Source of the DNA: an uncultured Clostridia bacterium
Lineage (GTDB): Bacteria > Bacillota > Clostridia > Oscillospirales > Acutalibacteraceae
Assembly (NCBI GenBank): GCA_946539105.1
Contig: CAMNHG010000038.1
Coordinates: 1 to 11,565, forward strand
Reading direction: 5' to 3'
DNA length: 11,565 nt
Shown here: piece by piece, positions 1 through 5,920 of the stretch
Numbering within the stretch: position 1 is the stretch's first letter
How the letters are laid out: the number at the start of each line of letters is the position of its first letter
Program-made: the position numbers and the translations under genes
The notes under the pieces: model-generated
Databases searched by the model: none
Seen by the model: only the letters and a program-made list of their open reading frames with translations
What the model was told of the DNA's origin: nothing

Positions 1-11
1 CACTAAATCAT

Positions 12-40
12 ATAATACCACTGTTTTTTTGATTTTGCAA
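12..40 (-). promoter_or_regulatory. Probable sigma-A promoter for a minus-strand gene beyond the left edge
   Basis: Read on the minus strand, TTGCAA (40-35) and TATTAT (17-12) are separated by exactly 17 bases, and the base triplet TGG just before the -10 box makes an extended -10. The promoter points out of the window, so its gene is not visible. It starts only a few bases after the stop codon of the dockerin gene, and I see no terminator hairpin between them, so some read-through from that gene is possible. Confidence 0.5.
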
Positions 41-53
41 GGGGTAAACGGAA

Positions 54-950
54 TTATTTAATTTTATCTGCGGCGAGCTTTTGAATCATAAGCGCGTCAA
101 GCGTATCCGCAACGCCGTCGTTGTTTACGTCAGCCGCAAAAATCTGCTCCGGTGTGAGCTGAGCTTTGTCCGCGGAGTACTTTTGAACCAAAGACGCGTC
201 GAGCACATCTACAGCACCGTCATTATTTGCGTCGCCTAAAATCTCCTGATAATCAGGATTGGTGGGATTAACAGGCTCGGTAACAGCTTCGGGTGAAGTT
301 GTCGCAATCATCGGGTAGGAAGGATCTGATGGTTCATACGTGATCGGCTCAGTTTCGTCCTCATCGCCTACAATCGTCTTGTAACCTTCCGCGGTTTCCA
401 CCACAAGCCAATCAACCGAAAAATACACAACTGTATCAAATTCCGAATAATAGTCGTTACTGCTGTTTGGCATACTAACCGAAACATCCGCGGTCAACAG
501 GGGTTCACCTTTTTTTACAGGTACAGACGAAGAAAGAGTACAATCGCCTTTCAGCATCCAAATATTATCATCCGCTGTTTCACATTCCATATCTGTAAAG
601 GTTTCGTAGCTGTCTAAGGTAACGCCGGGATCATCGTGAAAAAGGGTGAACCCGAAGCTGACAATTTTCAAATCCTCGGGCGCGGTAAAGCTGAGCGTAT
701 GCTGACCGTAAACATATCCTGAAAAAGTTTTATTATCCTCGCAGTAATTTGACTCCTGAGTAAGAAAGTACTCTGACCATTCCACACAATGCCCTGTCGA
801 ATCCTCAAAATAATCATCGTAACCGGGACCTGTAAAACCGATCTTACTTTCCTCGGTTACGCTCGCCGCAGCTGACAGGGAGCACGCTGCCGTAACGGCA
901 ACTGCCAAAACCAATGCCGTTAATACCAATAAAAACTTGGATTTTTTCAT
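54..950 (-). CDS. Secreted dockerin type I protein with unrecognised N-terminal module
   Basis: This is a 298-residue exported protein. Residues 1-30 form a signal peptide: KK near the start, a hydrophobic core at about 7-22, and small residues around 26-30. Residues 31-200 form an acidic, beta-rich module that I do not recognise. Residues 200-236 are a Pro/Thr/Glu-rich linker. Residues 239-296 are a type I dockerin with two complete calcium loops, each following D-x-N-x-D-G-x-x-D-x-x-D (from D240 and D274) and each followed by a QK-containing helix. Dockerins bind cohesins on scaffoldins, so the protein probably joins a cellulosome-like or cell-surface complex. No catalytic motif of a glycoside hydrolase is visible. 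The ATG at 950 is preferred over the TTG two codons upstream because AGGAGG lies 7 bases before the ATG and only 1 base before the TTG. A cysteine at residue 23 might suggest a lipoprotein, but the preceding residues (VTAA) are a poor lipobox. Confidence 0.85.
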   Translation of the reverse strand: MKKSKFLLVLTALVLAVAVTAACSLSAAASVTEESKIGFTGPGYDDYFEDSTGHCVEWSEYFLTQESNYCEDNKTFSGYVYGQHTLSFTAPEDLKIVSFGFTLFHDDPGVTLDSYETFTDMECETADDNIWMLKGDCTLSSSVPVKKGEPLLTADVSVSMPNSSNDYYSEFDTVVYFSVDWLVVETAEGYKTIVGDEDETEPITYEPSDPSYPMIATTSPEAVTEPVNPTNPDYQEILGDANNDGAVDVLDASLVQKYSADKAQLTPEQIFAADVNNDGVADTLDALMIQKLAADKIK

Positions 951-957
951 AATCAAA

Positions 958-963
958 CCTCCT
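958..963 (-). promoter_or_regulatory. Ribosome binding site fixing the dockerin gene start
   Basis: AGGAGG on the minus strand lies 7 bases before the ATG at 950. The alternative TTG at 956 would have only one base of spacing, so the site decides in favour of the ATG. Confidence 0.8.
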
Positions 964-1022
964 AAATAACATTAATCATAAGCCTTTCAGCCAAAGGATT
1001 GTACAAAAATCAATCTATAATT

Positions 1023-1051
1023 ATAATAACATATTCAAAAATGGATTTCAA
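1023..1051 (-). promoter_or_regulatory. Probable sigma-A promoter of the dockerin gene
   Basis: On the minus strand, TTGAAA (1051-1046) and TATTAT (1028-1023) are 17 bases apart, about 70 bases before the dockerin start. A second TATAAT (1025-1020) overlaps the -10 region but has no well-spaced -35. The promoter is divergent from the one for the downstream plus-strand dehydrogenase; I see no palindrome shared between the two. Confidence 0.5.
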
Positions 1052-1129
1052 CAGGTATTTGTATATAAAAGGACAGCGGACGAATTAATTTGTTTTTGAA
1101 ATTTTAAAAATAATTTACTTTCGCCGATA

Positions 1130-1158
1130 TTGACCAAGCGGAAGTTTAGGCTTATAAT
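1130..1158 (+). promoter_or_regulatory. Consensus sigma-A promoter of the FucO-like gene
   Basis: TTGACC (1130-1135) and a perfect TATAAT (1153-1158) are 17 bases apart. The start codon lies about 35 bases past the expected transcription start, leaving a short leader that contains AGGAGG (1187-1192). No operator or catabolite-response-like palindrome stands out around it, so expression looks strong and possibly constitutive. Confidence 0.75.
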
Positions 1159-1199
1159 TAAAGTATCAAAATAAATAATAAAATACAGGAGGAAAATTT

Positions 1200-2348
1200 A
1201 TGTCAAACAGAATCATACTCAATATGGTTTCTCACCACGGCAAGGGCGCGATTAACGAAATCCCTGCCATCGCGAAAACAAAGGGCTTTAAGCATATTTT
1301 TGTATGCTCCGACCCCGACCTTGTAAAGTTCGGCGTAACCGCAAAGGTTACCGATTTGCTCGAAAAGGACGGTATCCCCTACACCGTTTACTCGGGAATC
1401 AAGCCAAACCCGACTATTGAAAACGTAAAGGACGGCGTTGAGGCATTCAAGGCTTGCGGTGCCGACTCGATTATTACAATCGGCGGCGGCTCGTCAATGG
1501 ACACCGCAAAGGCAATCGGCGTTATCATCACAAACCCCGAGTTTGCCGACGTCCGCTCGCTCGAGGGCGTTGCCCCGACTAAGAACCACGCTGTTCCCAC
1601 AATCGCCGTTCCCACAACAGCCGGCACTGCCGCTGAGGTAACTATCAACTACGTTATCACCGACACCGAAAAAGAGCGCAAGTTCGTTTGCGTTGACGAG
1701 CACGACATTCCCGAGGTCGCGATTGTCGACCCCGATATGATGTCGTCAATGCCCAAGGGTCTCACCGCGGCAACGGGCATGGACGCGCTGACTCACGCCA
1801 TTGAGGGCTACACCACCAAGGCGGCGTGGGAAATGACCGATATGTTCCACCTCGAGGCTATCAAGCTCATCGCAAAGCATCTTCGCGGCGCGGTTGAGAA
1901 TAAGCCGGAGGACAGAGAGGGCATGGCACTTGCGCAGTACGTTGCCGGTATGGGCTTCTCTAACGTAGGACTCGGAATTGCCCACTCTATCGCCCACACC
2001 CTCGGTGCTCACTACGACACACCGCACGGCGTAGCCTGCGCAATGATGCTCCCGATTGTTATGGAGTATAATCAGGAGTACACAGGCGAGAAGTTCCGCG
2101 AAATCGCGCGCGCTATGGGTGTTGAAGGCGTTGACTCGATGAGCGTTGACGAATACCGCAAGGCTGCGGTTGACGCGGTTAAGCAGCTCTCCGCTGACGT
2201 CGGAATCCCCGCTAAGAACGATAAGGTTCGCGAGGAGGACCTCGATGTGCTCGCTGCCGACGCATACGCCGACGCCTGCCGTCCCGGCAACCCGAGAGAC
2301 ACCAGCGTTGAGGACTTAAAAGAACTCTATAAAAAGATTATGGCATAA
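1200..2348 (+). CDS. fucO: Lactaldehyde reductase / 1,2-propanediol oxidoreductase, iron-containing alcohol dehydrogenase family
   Basis: The 382-residue product matches the length of FucO and shares long stretches that I recognise from the E. coli enzyme (for example around residues 112-122, 138-155 and 243-260). It reduces lactaldehyde to 1,2-propanediol with NADH, the fermentative end of fucose and rhamnose breakdown, in the cytoplasm. The nucleotide-binding GGGSSMD is at 95-101. The metal ligands expected for this family are all present: D195, H199, H262 and H276, with the extra conserved H266. The start has AGGAGG 7 bases upstream. The gene is monocistronic, with its own promoter and terminator, and no fucose or rhamnose catabolic genes lie beside it. 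A broader substrate range (other short aldehydes, 1,3-propanediol or butanol-type reactions) cannot be excluded, but the FucO-like signature makes lactaldehyde the best guess. Confidence 0.9.
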   Translation: MSNRIILNMVSHHGKGAINEIPAIAKTKGFKHIFVCSDPDLVKFGVTAKVTDLLEKDGIPYTVYSGIKPNPTIENVKDGVEAFKACGADSIITIGGGSSMDTAKAIGVIITNPEFADVRSLEGVAPTKNHAVPTIAVPTTAGTAAEVTINYVITDTEKERKFVCVDEHDIPEVAIVDPDMMSSMPKGLTAATGMDALTHAIEGYTTKAAWEMTDMFHLEAIKLIAKHLRGAVENKPEDREGMALAQYVAGMGFSNVGLGIAHSIAHTLGAHYDTPHGVACAMMLPIVMEYNQEYTGEKFREIARAMGVEGVDSMSVDEYRKAAVDAVKQLSADVGIPAKNDKVREEDLDVLAADAYADACRPGNPRDTSVEDLKELYKKIMA

Positions 2349-2362
2349 GCATAACTAAAACT

Positions 2363-2409
2363 AAGGTAATCGGTATCCGCTTTTGGGATATTGATTACCT
2401 TTTATTTTG
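2363..2409 (+). terminator. Rho-independent terminator of the FucO-like gene
   Basis: A 16-bp stem (2363-2378 pairing with 2386-2401, including two G-U wobbles) closes on a 7-base loop and is followed by a T-rich run up to 2409. It begins 14 bases after the fucO stop codon. Confidence 0.85.
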
Positions 2410-2429
2410 TTTCCGTTACTCTATAAACG

Positions 2430-2462
2430 AAAAAGAGCAAGGCAAAAACCTTGCTCCTTTTT
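2430..2462. terminator. Bidirectional intrinsic terminator between convergent genes
   Basis: The stem GAGCAAGG (2435-2442) pairs perfectly with CCTTGCTC (2449-2456) around a 6-base loop. It has A5 on the left (2430-2434) and T5 on the right (2458-2462). It therefore works for the minus-strand metallohydrolase-rubredoxin gene and acts as a backup for fucO. Confidence 0.85.
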
Positions 2463-2479
2463 AGTTTAGTAAATAATTA

Positions 2480-3421
2480 TTACGCTTTGTTGAACTTCTC
2501 TTTAGGCTGCTTACAGCGCGGACAACGCCAATCGTCGGGCAAGTCCTCAAAGGCAACGCCGTCATTCTCGGCAGGGTCGTAAACATAGCCGCAAATTGAG
2601 CAGATATATATTCCTGTAGCCTCCTGCTCTGTAAAATCAATTTCGGCAAAGATTGTCTCAACGGGATTGTCCAAATCCATCACGCGCTTTGCCTCAAGAT
2701 TTTCATAGCCCTGAGGGGTATGAGTGCCGCAATACACGGTCGGATGGTTGCGGACAAACTCGCGTACACGGCCGAGAGTTGTGAGTGCGTCTTGAAGATT
2801 GTCAAAAACAACAGACTGCTTGTTTTCATACAGTGCCTCGTCAACATAGGTGATATCGCCGTGGAGCATATAGAACAGACCGCCGTCCTCAACAACCACA
2901 AGACTGTTGCCCTTGGTGTGTCCCTTTGCCTTGATAAAATAAATTCCGTCGCGTATTTTCTGACTTTCGGGGAAGTTGTAATACGCTCCGTCGGTGAAGG
3001 TCACGGGAACAATATTGTCAATACCCTGCAATTCAGGCGCGTCAAGCTCGTCCGCGTTAACATAAATTTTCGCGTTCGGAAAGGACTTAAGCTCTCCGGA
3101 ATGGTCGCTGTGCCTGTGGGTAAGCAAAATCTTTGTCACCTGCTCGGGCTTATAGCCGAGGTTGCGGAAAGCCTCCATATAGCTGCAAATATCCTTGCCG
3201 GTATAGGCGGCAACTTCCTTGTCGGGCTTTTCTTCGGGAGTGCCCGCGGGCAGACCTGTATCGACCAAAATAACCTCGTCGCCTGTGTCAATCAAATAAT
3301 TTTGCAGACTGCCGCGAAAACGGATGTCCATACTGTACTTTTCGGGACCTTCCTCCGCGCCGAACGCAAACAGCTGTGAATAAAATCCGTCTTTTCTGAA
3401 TTTTACTGCTTTTATTTCCAT
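2480..3421 (-). CDS. Metallo-beta-lactamase fold hydrolase fused to C-terminal rubredoxin
   Basis: The product has 313 residues. Residues 1-255 are an MBL domain with a complete metal set: HxHxDH at H102/H104/D106/H107, then H168, D189 and H234. Residues 270-311 are a rubredoxin, with CxxCGY at C274/C277 and CPxC at C300/C303, which should bind one iron. This is not a flavorubredoxin or FprA-type protein: no flavodoxin domain is present, and the motif is HxHxDH (lactonase/glyoxalase II type) rather than the HxExDH of diiron oxygen and NO reductases. The likely roles are hydrolysis of a lactone or thioester, or a redox reaction fed by the rubredoxin; the substrate is unknown. The start has AAGGAGG 7 bases upstream. 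Its own promoter has an inverted repeat that suggests repression. The gene diverges from the NAD operon. Confidence 0.88.
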   Translation of the reverse strand: MEIKAVKFRKDGFYSQLFAFGAEEGPEKYSMDIRFRGSLQNYLIDTGDEVILVDTGLPAGTPEEKPDKEVAAYTGKDICSYMEAFRNLGYKPEQVTKILLTHRHSDHSGELKSFPNAKIYVNADELDAPELQGIDNIVPVTFTDGAYYNFPESQKIRDGIYFIKAKGHTKGNSLVVVEDGGLFYMLHGDITYVDEALYENKQSVVFDNLQDALTTLGRVREFVRNHPTVYCGTHTPQGYENLEAKRVMDLDNPVETIFAEIDFTEQEATGIYICSICGYVYDPAENDGVAFEDLPDDWRCPRCKQPKEKFNKA

Positions 3422-3492
3422 TGTGTTTCCTCCTTACCGGGAAATTTAATAAAGGAGCCAACCCAATCAGTCGGCTTATTGAGTTCAACCAT
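3412..3492 (-). other. Possible leader open reading frame, 26 codons, overlapping the MBL-rubredoxin start
   Basis: An ATG at 3492 opens a 26-codon frame that ends in TAA at 3412, overlapping the first codons of the MBL-rubredoxin gene in another frame. It lies wholly within the expected mRNA leader and contains the main gene's ribosome binding site. I see no good ribosome binding site of its own, and the peptide resembles nothing I recognise. It may be chance. Confidence 0.15.
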
Positions 3493-3502
3493 TTATGCGG
3501 TA

Positions 3503-3528
3503 CATATAACACTATAAGTTGTTATATG
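3503..3528. promoter_or_regulatory. Inverted repeat, probable repressor operator
   Basis: CATATAACA (3503-3511) and TGTTATATG (3520-3528) form a perfect 9-bp inverted repeat around an 8-base spacer. It sits immediately downstream of the minus-strand -10 box (3534-3529) and should cover the transcription start, a typical place for a MarR- or TetR-type repressor. The repressor itself is not encoded in this window. Confidence 0.55.
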
Positions 3529-3557
3529 ATTATATCAGAATAACACATTATTTGCAA
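3529..3557 (-). promoter_or_regulatory. Extended -10 sigma-A promoter of the MBL-rubredoxin gene
   Basis: On the minus strand, TTGCAA (3557-3552) and a perfect TATAAT (3534-3529) are 17 bases apart, with TGA just before the -10 box giving an extended -10. The leader to the start codon is about 100 bases. Confidence 0.7.
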
Positions 3558-3637
3558 TGCTTTTTGGTTTATTATTAATGTTGTAAAAAGATACTGTGAT
3601 GAATTGAAAAAATTTTTAAAAAGTTTTCGAAAAAGTA

Positions 3638-3666
3638 TTGACTTGTTAATAACATTATGATATTAT
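3638..3666 (+). promoter_or_regulatory. Promoter of the NAD operon with overlapping palindromes
   Basis: TTGACT (3638-3643) and TATTAT (3661-3666) are 17 bases apart, with TGA before the -10 box. Two palindromes lie on it: TGTTA-A-TAACA (3644-3654), between the -35 and -10 boxes, and ATGATA-T-TATCAT (3657-3669), across the -10 box. A-tracts at about 3606-3634 may act as an UP element. Both palindromes are well placed for a repressor, and the Nudix/winged-helix protein encoded in the operon is the obvious candidate. The leader to 3775 is about 100 bases and contains a 10-bp palindrome (3686-3695) and a small GATCGA/TCGATC hairpin (3725-3742). I match these to no known riboswitch. The 354-base gap from 3422 to 3775 holds only this promoter, the divergent one and their operators. 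Confidence 0.65.
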
Positions 3667-3775
3667 CATATTGAAATAAACCTACAGGATATCCTCCGGA
3701 TTTATTACCTAAAACATTCACCCGGATCGAAAGCAATCGATCTCAGAATCCAATCATCATAACAGGAGGCATAAT

Positions 3776-4843
3776 ATGTATATCAAATTTTTACCGAACG
3801 AGTATGTAATCCGCTACAAAAAGGGTAAACAAACAGCCGCCGGCAGAGGCCTGTCCTTTTATTACTTTGACAAAAGCACCTCTGTCGCGGTAGTGCCTGT
3901 ATCAGTGATGGATACCGACTTTATTTTTGAAGAGCAAACCGAGGATTTTCAGAACGTAACGGTGCAGGGACAGTTGGCGTATCGCATTACCGATTATGAG
4001 AAAATCGCGGAAATGCTGAATTTCGCCACCAATCTGAAAACAAAGAGATACTATGACGAACCGCTTCAAAAGCTATCCAAGCGCATCATCAACATTGCGG
4101 ACGTCCTCGTCAAAAACTGCGTCAGTGCTGTTGGATTGACGCAGGCGATTCAAGCAGAAAGAAATTTTGCGGAAAAGATTTTTGATGAACTCAAATCAAA
4201 CGAGGAGGTTCGTTTTCTGGGGATAGAGGTAACAGGCTTTTCTATCTTGCGTATCAGCGCAAGCAACGAAACCCATCGCGCGTTGGAAGCGAGAACACGT
4301 GAGGAAATTCAAAAAGAAAGCGACGACGCGCTGTATGAGCGCAGAAACGCTTCTATCGAGCAGGAGAGAAAGGTCAAAGAAAACGAGTTGAATACCGAGA
4401 TCTCCGTTGAAGAAAAGAAGAAACAAATTCGCGAAACGGAAATCGCGACAAAGCGGATGGTGCTTGAAAAAGAAAACGAACTTGAACGCATACGCATTAA
4501 CGCGCAGACCGAACAGGCGAGAATTGAAACCGCCGCGGAAGCGGAGCGGGAACAGATGAAGATTGACGCGCAGATTGAGCTTGAGCGCAAGCGCAGGGAG
4601 CTTGCCGAAATGCGGCTGGAAAACGCCAAAAAGGACGCGGACGCCGAAGCCTACCGCGTAGGCGCGGTGATGGAGGCATACAACCGTTTGAGTCCGGAAG
4701 TGTTGGTCGCTTTGGCAACGTTGAATATGGAACCCGAGCGGATAATTGCCGGCGCGTTCGAGAAGCTCGCCACCAACAGCGAAAAAATAGGTACACTGAA
4801 CATTACACCCGATTTACTGGAAAGCCTGACAGCCAAACCATAA
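3776..4843 (+). CDS. SPFH/band 7 (flotillin-like) domain protein, first gene of NAD operon
   Basis: The product has 355 residues. Residues 1-165 look like an SPFH/band 7 domain: N-terminal beta strands, the pattern around QNVTVQGQLAYRITD (59-73), and a region ending in a GIEVTGFSI strand (149-157). Residues 168-298 are a long, highly charged Glu/Arg/Lys-rich helix, predicted coiled coil, as in flotillins. The tail at 300-355 is less charged. No signal peptide or membrane helix is visible, so it should be cytoplasmic or attached to the membrane by its own surface or by partners. SPFH proteins form large oligomeric rings or cages that organise other proteins. It opens the operon with AGGAGG 6 bases before the ATG, and its stop codon overlaps the next gene's ribosome binding site. 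Its link to NAD metabolism rests on operon membership only, and its biochemical role is unknown. Confidence 0.82.
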   Translation: MYIKFLPNEYVIRYKKGKQTAAGRGLSFYYFDKSTSVAVVPVSVMDTDFIFEEQTEDFQNVTVQGQLAYRITDYEKIAEMLNFATNLKTKRYYDEPLQKLSKRIINIADVLVKNCVSAVGLTQAIQAERNFAEKIFDELKSNEEVRFLGIEVTGFSILRISASNETHRALEARTREEIQKESDDALYERRNASIEQERKVKENELNTEISVEEKKKQIRETEIATKRMVLEKENELERIRINAQTEQARIETAAEAEREQMKIDAQIELERKRRELAEMRLENAKKDADAEAYRVGAVMEAYNRLSPEVLVALATLNMEPERIIAGAFEKLATNSEKIGTLNITPDLLESLTAKP

Positions 4844-4855
4844 GGAGGACAGCGT

Positions 4856-5920
4856 ATGAAACGCCTAACCGACACAAAAATCGTTTTGATTACACAGAAA
4901 ACGCGGCTTGAAAACCTTATTGCGCGCTATAACACCGTCGGTCAGGCGCAGTTTTACATTGAGCATCACGGCGGTGACTTCGAGGATTATCTCATTGAGG
5001 ACCGCACCTACCGCAACGCGGTGCGCGATGCCGTTGCCTATTTGGAAAGCTACGGCAGATTACAGGTTCTCGACCGGGAATTTGTTCCGGGGTTCCTGTT
5101 CGGCGAAAAGGATCTGGTCGTGGTGATCGGTCGCGACGGACTGGTTGCAAATACACTTAAATATTTGACGACCCAAAAGCTCATCGGCGTCAATCCCGAT
5201 CCTGCTCGCTGGGACGGCGTGATGCTGCCCTTTACCGTTTCGAATCTCGAAAAGATTGTCCCGGAAACAGACAGCGGAATCCGGCGAGTCAGGAACATCA
5301 CCATTGCGCAGGCGACCCTAAACGACGGTCAAACCCTCATCGGCGTCAACGATATCTTCATAGGGCAGCGCACCCACGCATCCGCTCGTTATACACTGAC
5401 CGCGGGCTCGGACAGCGAAGAACAAAGCTCCAGCGGCATTATCGTATCGACAGGACTGGGCGCGACAGGATGGCTGAAAAGCGTCCTTGCCGGAGCTAGC
5501 GGTATCGACCGTTACTGCGGCGTAAGGGAACAGCCGCGCATTGACAGCTCATTTACATGGGAGTCCGACTATCTGTATTATACTGTTCGCGAGCCCTATC
5601 CGAGCAAGAGCACGGGAGCAAGGCTGGTGTTCGGTAAAGTAAGCAAAAACAATCCTCTGAAGATCTCCTCGCAAATGGCGTACAACGGCGTGATTTTCAG
5701 CGATGGAATGGAACAGGATTTTATTGAATTTAATTCCGGCGCGACGGCGGAAATAGGAATCTGTCACAATACGGGAAATCTGGTTATTTTAATCACAAAA
5801 CGCCGGTTGCCAGTATTGACAAGTCATTTCCTGCATGATAATATTATTTTGAACATAACACACGAGGTGATTTTCCGTGCACGACGAACACAGCTTTTTA
5901 AAAAATTATTCGTTAAATGA
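4856..5920 (+). CDS. Divergent NAD kinase-like protein
   Basis: The product has 354 residues and resembles the ATP-NAD kinase family in motif order but is clearly divergent. The family's GGDG loop appears as G92-R-D-G95 in a VVVIGRDG strand-loop, keeping the catalytic-type Asp94. The Asn-acidic pair appears as GVND (N165, D166). The glycine-rich substrate/ATP loop, usually STPTGSTAY, is here S198-T-G-L-G-A-T-G-W206. A late SDG (282-284) fits the family's C-terminal strand. The first 80 residues and the last 40 are longer than in ordinary NAD kinases. It may phosphorylate NAD, a precursor or another nucleotide, or may have become a binding protein. AGGAGG lies 7 bases before the ATG, 12 bases after the SPFH stop. 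Its end overlaps the Nudix gene by 44 bases. Automatic annotation may call it a sugar kinase, which I think is less likely given its neighbours. Confidence 0.72.
   Translation: MKRLTDTKIVLITQKTRLENLIARYNTVGQAQFYIEHHGGDFEDYLIEDRTYRNAVRDAVAYLESYGRLQVLDREFVPGFLFGEKDLVVVIGRDGLVANTLKYLTTQKLIGVNPDPARWDGVMLPFTVSNLEKIVPETDSGIRRVRNITIAQATLNDGQTLIGVNDIFIGQRTHASARYTLTAGSDSEEQSSSGIIVSTGLGATGWLKSVLAGASGIDRYCGVREQPRIDSSFTWESDYLYYTVREPYPSKSTGARLVFGKVSKNNPLKISSQMAYNGVIFSDGMEQDFIEFNSGATAEIGICHNTGNLVILITKRRLPVLTSHFLHDNIILNITHEVIFRARRTQLFKKLFVK
5864..5869 (+). promoter_or_regulatory. Ribosome binding site deciding the GTG start of the Nudix gene
   Basis: GAGGTG lies 7 bases before a GTG at 5877, inside the 3' end of the NAD kinase-like gene. 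It supports the GTG start and a 44-base overlap rather than a later start. Confidence 0.65.

Noticed and set aside
2720..3379. 219-codon plus-strand open frame opposite the MBL-rubredoxin gene
   Set aside because: It is antisense to a gene with intact metal-binding and rubredoxin motifs, has no ribosome binding site, and its translation resembles no family.
2480..3421. Flavorubredoxin (NO or O2 reductase)
   Set aside because: No flavodoxin domain is present, and the metal motif is HxHxDH instead of HxExDH.
3643..3656. Rex-like site TTGTTAA in the NAD operon promoter
   Set aside because: Only one half-site matches; the second half and the spacing do not fit the usual Rex palindrome.
3667..3775. 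Riboswitch in the NAD operon leader
   Set aside because: The leader has short palindromes, but I cannot fit it to any NAD, PRPP or other riboswitch pattern I know, and there is no terminator/antiterminator pair.
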